A DNA stretch of 26,636 nt from Paraglomus occultum (GCA_910592205.1 CAJVPJ010000381.1:1-26636); one strand, 5' to 3'. Counted from the stretch's first letter, positions 10,285 through 22,617 are shown. Made by a program: numbers and translations. Notes: generated by a model from the letters alone, not told the origin.

Positions 10285-10403
10285 ATGTATGCTTGGCATT
10301 TTTAATCAATGATATTTAATGATATGTATGCTTGGCATGTTTAATAAATGACATTTATTAGATATGTATGCTTGGCATTTGTTTAATAAATGATATGTAA
10401 ATA
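10285..10403 (+). repeat. three tandem copies of a degenerate 40-bp repeat
   Basis: ATGTATGCTTGGCAT recurs at 10285, 10324 and 10364, each time followed by TTTAATaAATGA-type sequence, so the period is 39-40 bases. The middle copy includes the short palindrome AAATGACATTT. Divergence between copies suggests an old minisatellite. No coding content. Confidence 0.75.
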
Positions 10404-11239
10404 GCATGGACAAGTTAATAATAAATGTTATGATCATATATAAGGTTAAATATTAATATGATCAAATATTCATCAATCTCCGTATACTATATATGTTAAT
10501 TATCGCCCCCAGGGTAAATTAAAACTTTTGAAAGGCAAGAGTATAACAAGTTAGTATATTAATGTTCCTGTATAAACGCATCCCTGAGAGATTGTGTAGG
10601 CATTCAACAGGATGACACTTCCCGAATAGTACTGGTCTGTTCGTTCGTTTTGCTTTGATTCATCTTCGGTTTACGTAAGAGTTACTAAATTAGTTCGATG
10701 GTTATTTAATTTGGTAGGGGATTAACAATGTCAAGCCCCTCCCCCCCATTTTGTCGGAACAAAGGAGAAAAGTAAGGGAAAAGATATAAAATAATAAAAT
10801 CTATTAAAAAATATTGCACCGAGCACGCAGAGAGAATGTATGCACATGAAATAGTATATTAGAGGATACACGACAGATAGGTTAATTAATATTTCTTACG
10901 ACATTGACAACATTAGCAAACACATCGAATAGACTTCATCATATTTTACCAATTACCGACAACCTTGAACCCGTCTACGAACCTGTATGCGCATTCCGGC
11001 ACAACCCCCTTTCTATATTCATCTGACTTCGTCACACCAAAAATATCCAATCCAAGCAATATTACCCCATCGTTAACAAAGTGTTCAGTGACCTTTCAAC
11101 AAAATACTTCAATTTTTGTAAAGTCGTATACAACGCCTATCAACACCTTTCGAACTCTTAACTATTTCTTCTGTTAATAATATTGCTCCCTTCTCTTCCA
11201 GCCGGTGTGACTGTCTAAAATTCATATACGCACACCAGG
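10404..11239 (+). promoter_or_regulatory. upstream region of the Makorin-like gene with a probable 5' UTR intron end
   Basis: There is no firm coding frame. A T/C-rich tract CCCTTCTCTTCCAG ending at 11201 looks like a strong 3' splice site 38 bases before the ATG at 11240, so the 5' UTR is probably spliced. A C-rich patch (CCCCTCCCCCCC) lies at about 10737-10748. The donor and the transcription start are not evident. Confidence 0.4.
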
Positions 11240-14200
11240 ATGGCCGCAGCCCAACCGAAAACACCTCAAACGCCTTTACTGTTTGGTCTTTCTATGACTG
11301 ACATGAACAACACACTGACTGTCAATGCTCCTAAGCAAGCGGCCTCTTCACTTCCTAACTCGCCGTCGGTGTTGGGTCAAATGTACCCTAAGCACAACGA
11401 GAATGGATTTTTGAACATACCAAGTATCATAACCTCAAGAGAGGGAGGGAATATGAGCGTAAACAGCCTGAGTCATAATACTATGCATAACAGTGGTATG
11501 GCTAGCAGTGTAACAGAGTCTTTCACTCTCCTCGGTAACGAAGCCGGAAAGAACCAAATACACCAAGCGATCTCTGCTCCTGTGACGCCCACCAGCAGTG
11601 GATTCGGCCAGCCTCCGAGAAGAGGAGGTAAAGGGAATGGAATGAATAATGGCAATGGAAACAACTCTAATAATGGCAATAATAACGATGGAAAGCCTAC
11701 TGGACCAAAGAGTAAGTATTGAATTTTAAGTATATTAGGTTCAACGGATAAGGGAACGGGGTCATAGTCGTCGACGATTTATGTGGTTTGAAGGCGGTCG
11801 CTACAATGTTGGGCATCGGGGAAATATTTGCCTTTGGACTTGACCATCGTCAATCTCGTCAGCAATTCGTTATTGATAAATTACGCGTCCTAAAGAATGG
11901 ACTACAAAATAATCAAGATGGAAAAAACGATATTTATTCCTACAGTGTTGTTATAATCTATGCCTATGAAATTGAAAGATTACATAAGCATTTCAAAGCG
12001 CAATATTTTTCAGGCGCTCTTTCCTGGCATTGATATGTTACTTTAATACGGGATGGGGGAAATTTTGCGTTGACATGGTTCCCAGCAAGGACCGTTCGCT
12101 ACATCGCCCTTTCTTGAACTAGTGTTTGTAATAGCGATTACAAGAGAAATTGTAATTACGGATTTAGTGTATTTTTTCCGTTATGAGCGATACCTTTTCT
12201 CAAGGGGTGAAATTTTCCAATCGATTCCTTCCATGAGGCATTCTTATTTGACAAGTGTCATGAATACTGAGAGTTGCTGAGCAAGAATCATGAATTAGCA
12301 CATTCGATCAAGTTTGACTATCTGTTGATCTATTCACCATTCATCATTTCAATGTGCGCGATTTTCTGATACTCATTTCAATTCTCTTTTCTTTTTCTTT
12401 TCTCTTTCTCCCTTCATTATTCCCTTGCTCTACTACAGGTAATAGTAATCTAGCCCATATCCCTTGCAAATTCTACAAAAGCGGCGCATGCACTGCTGGC
12501 AAGAACTGCGTCTTCTCTCACGATAAAAACCCGTCGCCCGACAACTATGTCTGTAAATATTACATAAAAGGCAACTGCAAATTTGGATCAAAATGTGCGC
12601 TATCGCATGCTAATCCTACTGATAGAAAAAACCCTCGATCCAATAAACAACAAGCCCAGAACATATCCCGTCTTAATGGCAACAACAATAACAACAATAG
12701 CAATAACAGTAACAACAATAACAATAACAGCAATAACGGTCATAACAACACAAACAACACAAACGGTAATTCAAACAACACCAATGGCATTACCGTTGGA
12801 ATTAACACTATGATGGCTAACAGCAACATCCCGGAAATCAGATCACCATCAATGCCTCCAAATGGATATTCAGACAACGACTTTCCACCAATGAATTCAC
12901 CCAGTTCGTTTTCTCGCATTCCTATAGTCAACGGCGAATTCTCAGCTATTCGCAGTCAACTGACGGCGTCACTGTCATCGTATCCAGAAGACATGAACGT
13001 GCGAACACCAGTTTCACCTCAGTTTGGAGATCATCTGACCGCTCCTATGCAGATACATGCCCATCGACGCTCGCTTCCCGATATCTTTCGTTATCCTCAA
13101 GAGGCATATGGCACCAGCCCGTATCAATTATCAAAGCCGCATTACATTCCTGTTTCAATGACTCCTGAGAATAACCTCTTGTCCCCAACTATGAACGGAC
13201 CGCTGCAGAGCATTCCCGAGAACTGTGCTCAACATGATGACGTCGTGGATGATAATACTCTGTTTGAATACGACTTTCTGCCATCGTCGCTGAACGATCT
13301 GTTGACACCGTTGGAAAGAGAAAGGAGAAGAAGCAGACAAGAAGAAACGTTCGAGACTTCACGTCGTATATTCCCGCCCAATTTACAACCTGTTCCGGTT
13401 GATACGCATAAAATTATGTACAACAATAACATCGACCCATCTCACATCCATATCGTCGGTCGATCGCTACCACACGGAGTAAGTATCGGACTTGCTGCAA
13501 ACTATCTACCCAACAATGCCGACTCGACTCACTTGTCGCCAACTGCTCAGTACGATTTCAATCCGACGATTCGATCTCCTACTTCTCCGTCTCCCACCAT
13601 GAATCCGTTTTCGCCAAGCGATACTTGGCACCTTCCAAACCCGTTTACCTTGCCCGACCCCCGGTCGCATAGCTATTCGACTCCTGCTATAAATATCCCA
13701 TCACATGATGTTTATTCGCCTACGTCACCAATATTTCATGACCCAGTTAAAAATCAAAAAAATGGAGGCAACGGTTTAGGAAGAATGCGCACCCCTGATC
13801 CATTCACGACGGCTACTCCTTTCTCTCCCGACGACGATGTCCAATTCCAATTTTACATGGAGGAAGACAAAGGAGAATTAGGAGAAGCTGTGCATAGTGG
13901 AGAAGGTGCTTTTGAAGGCAAGGACGGTGCTAATAATGTCGAACATGGTAGCGTGAACACGAACGGAACTGCGACTGCAACCGGAAGTGAGACAACAGAA
14001 CAAGACGAGTCGTCTAAACAACGGCTAAGCTATTCAGATATTACTAAAACAGGAATCAAAGATTCCGGTGCTGCTGGAGGTATTAGTATTGACTCTCGCA
14101 GATATGAGCCGGTATGTTAACAAAAAAGAACATACTTCTCGCTTTTGTTTTTACGAGACGGGAAGCATGTTTAAAAAAAACGTCATTATAAAATAGTACA

Positions 14201-16233
14201 TAAAAAAGTTTTGGATTTTTATATCAAAGAGGTTTATTATTATTGTTTTATTGTCATAAACTTGTAAAGCATAAAAATTTATAAAAGCGCAAGAGCGTAA
14301 AAGTATTATTAGTTGCTTCAAATAATCCCTCAATCAGAAAAAAAAAAAAAAGAGAAAAAAAAAGTAAGAAACACATATAATATAGGGGTTTGTAGTTTAT
14401 GCATAGTCTGTTTATTGGCACTTTCTACGGTAGCCATTCTTTTTCCTGTTCCCAAAGACCAAAAAAATTATATATACTGTATATACCAAGCCCCCCTCAT
14501 CCCATTCCCCTCCAATTTTGTTATTGTTATTATAAAAAAGCTTTTATTCTTTTGGTTTTTTTTCTTTCTTGGTTCTCTACAGAGAATACCTAAAATATCT
14601 GCGTTTATTCTTTTCTTTTCATAGTCTTATATTATTTCGACTCTTATTTTTTTATATTTCTTTATTTCTTTCCTCTTTGCTTTTTAAAATCTTTTTATTT
14701 GTGTAGAAAAAAAAAGTTTCTTTCAACAGAAATTTGCAAACAAAATCTCTAACAAAAAAATTAATAAAACTGTGCTTTTATTTTCCACTTTTTTCTTTGT
14801 CATTCTAACCCATCCATGTACATATACATATCTATTCATCCATCCATCCATCCATCTATCCTTACATACCTAGCCGTATTATCTATCTAATCAATTACCG
14901 TAACATCATCTAACACATTATACCATCTATCCATTATATTCAACACAATCGATCCGATCCTCTTCATCAATGTTATACCACAACGCCCTGAATCTTTGTA
15001 TGTCTCTCCAAAGCTATGTCCCTTTGCCATGGCAGGAATCTGTAGATACGGCGACAGATGTCGCAATCTACATGGATTGTCATGTCCCAAATGTCGCAAG
15101 CTGGTCTTACATCCGCGAGGGTCTGTCGAGGAACATCAAGGTATGGAGACGTCGGGGTAGTGGTTTTGTTATGGTTTAGCAATCTGCGAAGAAGTCTAGA
15201 TTGGTTTATATATTGATTATCTTTCAATATTCTAGCACATATATCAAGTTGTAACCCGATTCCTCAGGAAGATATCGAGTGTGGAATATGCTACGAAAGA
15301 GTACTCTCTAAACCCGATGCACGTTTCGGTCTTTTGAGTAAGCATTAATCGCAGAATTTACATTTTTGCTACGTTTATTTATAATACTGATTGTACGCAA
15401 ATTGTTTTTGTTTTCTTACCAGACTGTGATCATGCATTCTGTCTATCATGTATCCGTCAATGGCGAAGCAATAACACCATGAACAATCAGGTCATCCGAT
15501 CATGTCCGGTTTGTAGAGTAAATACGTATTTCGTGACTCCTAGTATGTGCTGGATCAGCGAACGGGAAGAAAAGAAGAGAGTTGTTGAAGAATACAAGCG
15601 GAAGTGTAGGTAGGTTTTAATGCGCGCATAGTAAGAAAAAAAGGGAAAGATGAAACGGGAGTGGGAATGGGATATTGTATCTATCTTTCTCGTACAGACG
15701 CGATTCTATAACAATCTTGATTCTTTTACCTTTTATTCTTCACGCATCTCTGTTGTCTGCAATTGTGCTTCCGATACTTTTGCCAATCTCGCAACTTCAG
15801 TACAATTCCGTGTAAGCACTTCAATTATGGCAACGGTCAGTGTCCGTTCGGTACATCCTGCTTTTACGCACACACGTACCCGGACGGCCGAAAAGAAGAA
15901 ACACGTATCAGAACTGTTTGCAATGGCGAGGAAGTAAAAGTAATAAACAAAGTGCGGCTGTGGGATTTTGTCGAGAATTGGGCGCAAGGACAGTATTATG
16001 AGCGGCACGGTACCGAACAAGATAGACCCGGAGAGGACGATGTTGAGTGGACCGGAAATGAAGGTGAAGATGGAGAGGATGAGACGGATGGACTGAACGC
16101 TGACGAAGATAACGAGGCTAACGAGGTTGAAAGCGATGGTCGGGCGAACGTGAATAGTTCAAGTAGTGGAGGACGTCCGCTGAATCCATATTTGCCAGAG
16201 TTTGTTCCGCTTAATCGAGAGGGGGGACCGTGA
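11240..16233 (+). CDS. Makorin-like CCCH zinc-finger/RING E3 ubiquitin ligase, unusually long
   Basis: Makorins are RNA-binding RING ubiquitin ligases. Proposed exons: 11240-11711, 12439-14111, 15014-15140, 15236-15337, 15423-15609 and 15801-16233, all in phase, for 997 residues. In order: a Ser/Pro/Asn-rich start (1-157); CCCH finger 1 (C167, C175, C181, H185); CCCH 2 (C196, C204, C210, H214), both C-x7-C-x5-C-x3-H; an Asn-rich low-complexity linker with many SP/TP sites to about 715; CCCH 3 (C717, C725, C731, H735); the makorin Cys/His motif (SCPKCRKLVLHP, then H759 and C763); a C3HC4 RING (C773, C776, C793, H795, C798, C801, C819, C822); CCCH 4 (C858, C868, C874, H878), followed by YPDGRKEE as in animal Makorin; and an acidic tail. 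Family members are usually about half this length; the excess is the linker. Introns 1 and 2 are long (727 and 902 bases). All zinc ligands are present. Confidence 0.9.
12670..12790 (+). repeat. AAC/AAT trinucleotide-rich tract coding for polyasparagine
   Basis: This is an impure run of AAC and AAT codons, with interspersed AGC, GGT and ACA, inside exon 2 of the Makorin-like gene. It encodes the Asn-rich linker just after CCCH finger 2. A shorter Asn/Gly run lies at the end of exon 1 (about 11640-11690). Confidence 0.8.
14837..14856 (+). repeat. (CATC)5 microsatellite in the second intron of the Makorin-like gene
   Basis: Five perfect CATC units lie within a longer T/C-rich stretch of the 902-base intron. 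An A-rich run at about 14338-14364 lies in the same intron. Confidence 0.85.
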
Positions 16234-16764
16234 ACGAGTTCTTGTGCCAGCCTAATTTAGAAGTTTGTCTCTTTCTATTTTTCGTTGTTAGCATAGATAT
16301 TTGATATGACATGATAATGAGTTCAATTGTATACACATCTAATAAAACAAAAGCCATATCAAATTCATTCTTGTTTTTACATTTACTTTTTAGTGTTGAT
16401 GAAATCTGATTTATTAGTCTCTGCTCACGTTATTTTGCCTGTTAGCCAAGAAGTATATTAATGCATCCTTCCCAAGAACATTAAATCTTCATGGTAGCGA
16501 GAGACTTCCCGGGTTAGGGGATGGGGCATTCCATATAATAATACATATAGACCCACCTTAGGATCTATAACAGGTTATAAGTAATTTACAAAGTAAGAAT
16601 TCCCTATTTCACCTTCATTCACAGAATATCTTGTAAAGAATATGTATCAGCATACCCACATGTAAATACATAACAGGGAGATTAATAAGAATGAAGCCCT
16701 TGATATATTAAATATCCCCCGAAAAAAAAATAAATGTGGAAAAAAGAAAGGACACAATTCCTCG
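16234..16764. other. convergent intergenic region with a polyadenylation signal for the Makorin-like gene
   Basis: This region separates the stops of the Makorin-like (+) and membrane protein (-) genes. AATAAA at 16341-16346, 108 bases after the + stop, is a likely polyadenylation signal. No coding frame is seen. Confidence 0.55.
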
Positions 16765-18539
16765 TCAACAATCCTTACTAATATCTTCTATATTAACAAT
16801 ATCGTGATCACTACTTTCTGTCCATGTAACCGACGACCTCCCTAATGGCGATGTAACGATTGGCGGTGGGGATCTCAACAACTGAGACTCTGAACCTGCA
16901 GATCCGTTTCTAATGTGCGATTGTGAAGCCGGTGCTGGGGATGTTAAATCCGTTGTGATGACATCCGTTACGACATCTTGTTTTGGTTTTATCTTTGCAT
17001 TAAAACAACCGCAAGCTATGACGACTAGCACCATAGTGTTGAGAATGAATACTGTCATAATACCGCCGCTGGCGTAGATTTTACTGACTGAAAGGTTGTT
17101 TATGATGCGTTCGTGGAAACAGGCAAAGCTTATGAGAAGCGAACCCAATAAGAGAAGGCTGATTACAAATATAATGTGGAGGAATTTCATCTGGTGGGGG
17201 ATATAAAGAGATACGATGTGAGTCACTATAGGTAGAAAGTGAGGAGAGGCTACTGATAATCGTTTGGGAAGTAAAGACTCGCGATGTGCAAATCTTATCT
17301 CCCAACGTTGATTCATAAACACCCGACTAAACTAACACTATTTTAAACAGTTGCTTCACATACCCTACCCCTCTCTCTTCCTTCCCTCCCATTGAATTTC
17401 TTACCTTCAAAACACTCAATTTTAGTGTACGATGTTTTGCTTCCAATTCCTTTCCACGAGGACCAAACTCACTAAATGTCCATCCTTTCTTTTTCTTATC
17501 AGCTCCGCTTGCCCGACTCATAGCTTTCAACAAGTAACTTCCCTCGCTCGCGATTTCTGTCAGTTTGTTTCCGTATATAATATACGCTATAGCGATTAAT
17601 AACACAAAGATACCACATGCTCCATATTGAATGGCATATAATATGGATAGATATTTGTCTACGTTGCTTTGTCCAGAAGATGATGACTCCAGATTTTGTT
17701 TTTCCGTAAGAAAATATCCAGTTAGCGAGGCTGTGACTATATTAAAAACCAAAGCGGCGACGACGAAGATGACGTAAGCGACCATTACAGCACGGATAGT
17801 GGGGAGATGGAGAGAGAGTTTGTGAGATGGGGATTGGCGGTAAAAGTGCATCCGAGGGATCGTTCGTAGTACTCCAGCAAGATATGTAGCCACTGCGACT
17901 GACCCAAGGTACCAGGATATATAATCCATCATTGAGCGTGCGATCCATTGCGAATCGAGCAAGTTATAAAGCAGGATCACAGAAATGGCTACGCGAGCTA
18001 CGAATAGTATTACAAATGATGGGATGAGCAATACGTACAAGTAATTTGTATCCACATCATATCTCATCTCTTTGTCATACTTACATGCGTTAAAGAATAT
18101 CTGAGTGAACAAAAAACCTTCCATTGCCAGAAATCCGTTTACAGTGAATAATCGACTTCCAGGCTTGTTATGTAATTTCCATATTAACAGCCCTATCGAT
18201 AACGGAATATTGCATAGACATAGACATGCGGTGACGGTGTGTACCATCCGGAAATAATCTGAACCACCGCAATTTGTGATATTTAGAACCCATCTAATAG
18301 ATAAGTTGAACACGTGATAAGTTAAGCATTATTGTGTTAACGAAACGATTACTGATTATAAAGAATGCATGTCTTTCTCAATGCTTGAGGTTGATATATT
18401 ACAAACTGGATTTCAAGCTTGAGAGATTGACTTGATTTTCCAAAAAGCACGATTAAACTTTTACTTACTGGCAATTTTGATACGTCTCGGACGTGCTATT
18501 ATATGTTGCATTCTGTGTTTCGTTGCTCGATAAGTTCAT
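16765..18539 (-). CDS. polytopic membrane protein, GPCR-like topology, function unknown
   Basis: Proposed exons are 18539-18469, 18293-17405 and 17190-16765 (donors GTAAGT and GTAAGA, acceptors TTAG and CCAG), in phase, for 461 residues. Exon one supplies the ATG; the longest open frame in exon two starts only at a GTG. The N-terminus has four N-glycosylation sequons (NET, NAT, NST, NIT), so it is probably extracellular or lumenal. Eight hydrophobic segments follow at about 43-62, 72-93, 108-134, 148-166, 192-217, 238-264, 322-345 and 358-383. A basic hydrophilic loop (SGADKKKKGWTF) lies between segments 6 and 7, and the Ser/Pro-rich tail ends IVNIEDISKDC. Segments 2-8 alone would give a seven-helix layout with basic loops inside and a large third internal loop. 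The family is not identified; a transporter or TOM1/THH-like protein is also possible. It is convergent with the Makorin-like gene. Confidence 0.75.
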
Positions 18540-21500
18540 CCTCTACCACTCCCTTTGATGTGTAAGTGCTTTTAAAGCGGAGGAAACGTATGCAAGGGTC
18601 GTCCAGTTTGTATACAATGTATTCTATTGCGAATTATTTGTGGCTGTTATCCAACTGTAAGAAGCCTCCCTGTTATATTCTGATTGATATCCCTTAACCC
18701 AATCGTTGATGTCACTCCACCTTGGTTATTTAGTGGGAAGGTTTATAAGTTTGGGGGAGGCGGGACGACTTAGTATTATATATATGGAAGATAAATTAAA
18801 TATGCAATGCCCGGAATTATTATGGAGTTGAGATGAGGGGTTAATATATTTACAATGTATATATTGTGATACAATAAAATCACTATTGTCTCCATTGTCT
18901 ACGCTTGTTATACCCGCGTATGTTACACGTGGCTTGGACATACGTTCATAAACATACTTAATACTTCATTTTTTTTTAGAGAGTGAGTACAAAGAAAGCG
19001 GCGGTCTGTTTACATGCAATCCAAATTAGATGGCGTAATAGAGTGCTAATTGAGCAAAAAAAAAAAAGCTTTGCCATTTTCATTTACCAATCTGCATCGA
19101 CATCTCCCCCTTCATTTATTTTTGCGAACCCAAATGTTTTATTGGTCAACACGGCCCGGCAAAGTCAGAAATGTCAACATGCAATACGGATACCATTGCA
19201 ATTTTAGGTTTGGTTGCAGACTGCGTAGTAACAATAGAATGTATCAATATTGGCGAACGATTGTGTCTTTGATGCTCAGCAGCGAAACCGTCTGCCCGAG
19301 AGCCCAATGTAACACAGGATTTATATAGCCGACGATCGCAACAGTTTTATGATTTGCTAAATCGATAATAATAAATGGAATTTAATTTTGACGATCAATT
19401 TCATATGATCAGGCGACAAGGGCCTTAGCTCATTTTGATTAACAAAAGTAAAAAGTAAGGTGAAACAAGGTAAAGCTTGGCGTTTGCACGTAATTTAAAT
19501 TTGTTTTGTATGCGATATTAGGTTTGCTTTTTAATTGTATTGACCTCAACTAGTGCTAAAAAAGAATACACTACTCCATCACAAGTTTGATAATAAAAAA
19601 AAGGCATCGCACCAACGAAAACATTTGATGCGCCAGAAGACTATGAAGAAAATTTGTTGTTCCATTTAGAATTTTACCAACATGTGCCGAGAGTTAATAT
19701 GGCTTAATAAGTTAATATCTCCAATTTCCAGATTCGATATCTCCTGACCAGTAAAGTCAAAATGTAGAAAGCGCAATGAGGGAGAAAAATTACCGTATCG
19801 ACAAATTGGATTAGAATGTGTCTATGATCCAATCTGATTACTCCGTTGGTTTAATAAAGCATATTCTAGGACGTGTAGTAAGAAGTTTCCGTCAAAAGAA
19901 TAGTGTTAAGGAACAAACGAATAACGAACGCCAAATCTTTATAGAGTCACTGTCAGTTTATTTTAAGCCACTAAATCTTTTATCATAACCAATCGTACTA
20001 TACAAACGCAGTGTGGATCGCCGCAATGTGAGCTGAGCGAACTCTTCTTTGTACCTCAAATGGAAATTAGTATCGCTCCCATTATTTATGCTCTGCATAT
20101 TAATTATATCAAGAAATTACTGTGTTTTGAAAATACAACCCAATGTTTTACTGTAAGAAATTCAGCTTGAAATAAAACCGACCTTTTTCGCTTGTCAATT
20201 TTCTATCGTTGACGATAGATAACTTTGCTGAAAAGAAGTCACATCATAACAAGAGTCATATTTGTCTTTTATACATTAAACCTGGTCTGTCGTTCCTTGT
20301 ACCTGGACTAGAAAAAGTCTGCAATGCATGCTTGAAAAGGTTTCAATTATCGCAACGTTTTAATTTCCTACGTCAACTAAGTAGTGTACTTCATTTCTAA
20401 AAAGCTCCGAATTTATGAATGCGCAACAGCTCTGTTGACATGTTATCTTTAATGTTCTCGGTGTTTCTTTATAAACGATAAGTTTGTTTAATATAACTAG
20501 ATGCATTTCTCTCTCTTTAAAATGCAACGTTACAATTAAGCAAAAAGCAATGATCGACACCTCGGCGATTACATGACTGTGCAGCGGAGTCAATGTTCTC
20601 ATATCATGTCATGATCACGTGCACAATATATAGATTCGTTGTACGATTTTCTTTTTTAACACGGAGGTTGTATTGTTACAAGATCAGCACAATGTCCGAT
20701 GGGCTGCTATTCCTGTCACTCGCTATTCCTGTCACTCTTTTGATCGGGAACAGTGTACGAATGGTATCACAAAATGCAATCTACTAATTTCCTGCCAACT
20801 TGAGGTTTCTAAATTTGAATGTCCTTTTGTGCTATCCCTCTTCTAGTAATCAAGCCATTACGACAACATCGATCTTGTGATTTAAACTTAAAACGTTAAT
20901 TAATGTCATACACATGCTTACCTTTTTGACAGAGAGGTAGGTCATCGAGAAAGTTGAAACGATTATTCGTTTGTTTCCCACTGCGATTGCGATGCTTTTT
21001 TCAGATCTCAAAAGAGGTTTTGTAATATGGCAAGTCTTTTTGTCTAGAATTACACGCTGCTTGGATCGTCCTTCTGTTCGATAGAACTGCTATATTGTTA
21101 TCTTCATATGCGTACAAATAAATAAGTATAATATGATTTTAACAATCATCGTTAAATTAAAGTACGACATCATGTTTAAATCATTGTATCATTGAATCAT
21201 GAGTTTAATTAGAGTACTGCAGGCAATTGCACTACTATTGTGCTGCAAGATTAAGACTTGTCTTTTCGTCTTTTTATGGTTTGGGTTCTCAAATAATGAT
21301 TTTACCAATGATCGAATCTTCCACATGCTTTCAAATAATACTCTTTTCCGTATGCAATGTTACTATTGTACGCATAAACGCCCGATCTCAGTCTCTCATC
21401 TTTAATTATTATTACGTTACATAAACGGATATTCTTTTACTCTGTTCGCAAGATAAACGCCTCTTCATCCCTTATATTTGCTTTACAATACTAAACTGGC

Positions 21501-21578
21501 ACAAGTGTCGTATACTACCGTACCGGCTAGCCGCCAGTTAAGTTGTCTATTATTGATGCTCGTTGAAAGCCGGCAGCT
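18540..21578. other. gene-poor AT-rich region
   Basis: No gene I can support. Segments near 18980-19340 have higher GC, but no frame there has recognisable protein features. A 68-residue + frame from the ATG at 21199 has a hydrophobic start (MSLIRVLQAIALLLCCKIK) and could be a small secreted or membrane peptide, but nothing else supports it. Confidence 0.4.
20705..20736 (+). repeat. 16-bp perfect tandem duplication
   Basis: GCTATTCCTGTCACTC occurs at 20705-20720 and again at 20721-20736, a recent-looking short duplication in non-coding sequence. Confidence 0.85.
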
Positions 21579-21794
21579 TCATGATATCCAAGTCTCGACC
21601 GACATTATGATATGCACTTGGTCACATTCGTGTCGTAGATAATCCCAATGCTTTCTTCGTTTTTGCATATCTTTAACCCAACAGTTATCCATAACCCAAG
21701 GACACAGTTCCGGTTTGAATGGTAATGTCCCAACAGTAAGAAGTTTGTACTGTTTCCATATTCGAGGAACACATCTGCGTAATATTTCGAAAAA
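21579..21794 (-). pseudogene. unidentified Trp/Cys-rich coding relic or exon
   Basis: A 71-codon open frame runs between stops with no early start codon; its first ATG is about half-way. Composition is unlike AT-rich chance sequence, with six Trp. It includes VPRIWKQYKLLTVGTLPFKP, CPWVMDNCWVKDMQKRRKHW and VHIIMSVETWIS. A possible acceptor TTACGCAG lies near its 5' end, and the upstream 100 bases also look partly coding (LYHTAGLRLYKDME) in another phase. This suggests an internal or terminal exon of a gene, or a frameshifted remnant. I do not recognise the family. Confidence 0.35.
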
Positions 21795-21985
21795 TCATAG
21801 GATTATTCCATATCTTTATACAATCGTAATCCCGCAGTATGGTAAAGTTGGTCATAGCGTAGCTTGGCGATAGGTTGTAGTGCGTGAGTCCATATTATTT
21901 TCGTATTTACTCTTTACAACCTATGCTTAGTATTACGAAGGCTTGTGCTATACTTATTATCTCATAGTTCTGAAAGACTTGGTAG

Positions 21986-22171
21986 TTATAACTTTATTAA
22001 TTCGAGAGCAGGCAATCCGTTTTGTTGAAATGCACATGTACCGGTTATAGCTGTATTCTTGTCTGTTATTGGGTTTATTGCATTATTAGTATCAATGATG
22101 GAAAGATTTATAATGAGCATCAAATAAACGACATACGCAATCAAAGCAACTTTTACATTCATTAATATCAT
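21986..22171 (-). CDS. possible small secreted or membrane peptide
   Basis: This is a 61-residue frame from an ATG. The N-terminal 30 residues form a positively charged start and hydrophobic core (MNVKVALIAYVVYLMLIINL), typical of a signal peptide or single anchor, followed by a short polar part with one Cys. Signal-like ORFs arise by chance in AT-rich DNA, and no UTR or splice evidence supports it. Confidence 0.25.
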   Translation of the reverse strand: MILMNVKVALIAYVVYLMLIINLSIIDTNNAINPITDKNTAITGTCAFQQNGLPALELIKL

Positions 22172-22617
22172 CCACTCTGCACGCTTGCAGTCTGTTCATG
22201 TTACTTACTTGCATGGTTATTGTGGGTATACCAATCGAAATAAAAGATGTACAACATCAATTGGAAGATATTCTCTTTTAAATAATAGAAAAACAGGACA
22301 AAAATAAATTGAAAAAAAAAAACGGAGGGAAGGGCGGCCTGAAAAAAAAAAGAGCAAGATTTATGGTTTAATTTTAATCTTTATAAACTAAACCAATAAA
22401 TCAACTAGATTTCGTGATGTAATTTTACTAAATTGTTTCTAAAGGAAAATCGGGAATTTGGATGTCAAATACTTTATTAGACTTATTATTATCTTTATTG
22501 CAAACAGATAGTTCGTGTCGCAAACCCTGTTCTACTTTTTAATTATAAGGAATTTTCAGATTTGATTTCTCTGGAAAAGGCGAAGTTTCGAGAGTCTGAC
22601 CAATCTTTTCATTGTGA
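22172..22617. other. spacer with poly-A tracts
   Basis: Non-coding, with two A-runs around 22311-22350 separated by a G-rich patch (CGGAGGGAAGGGCGG). It lies beyond the 3' end of the dioxygenase-like pseudogene. The A-runs are on the + strand, so they are not that gene's poly(A). Confidence 0.45.

Noticed and set aside
12354-12438. Apparent hydrophobic signal peptide at the start of the 588-residue ORF
   Set aside because: It is the pyrimidine-rich 3' end of intron 1 read through. The acceptor at 12437-12438 joins exon 1 in phase just before CCCH finger 1.
14387-14624. 103- and 64-residue + ORFs in the T-rich region
   Set aside because: They lie inside the second Makorin intron and consist of low-complexity Phe/Leu/Tyr-rich translation.
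15763-15800. Start at 15763 for the last CCCH exon
   Set aside because: The bases before 15801 form a polypyrimidine tract and CAG acceptor. Splicing from 15609 is in phase and reproduces the makorin spacing.
17191-17322. 185-residue - strand ORF beginning at 17322 as a separate membrane protein
   Set aside because: Its first 44 residues are intronic. The acceptor at 17192-17191 joins it in phase to the upstream exon, making one protein.
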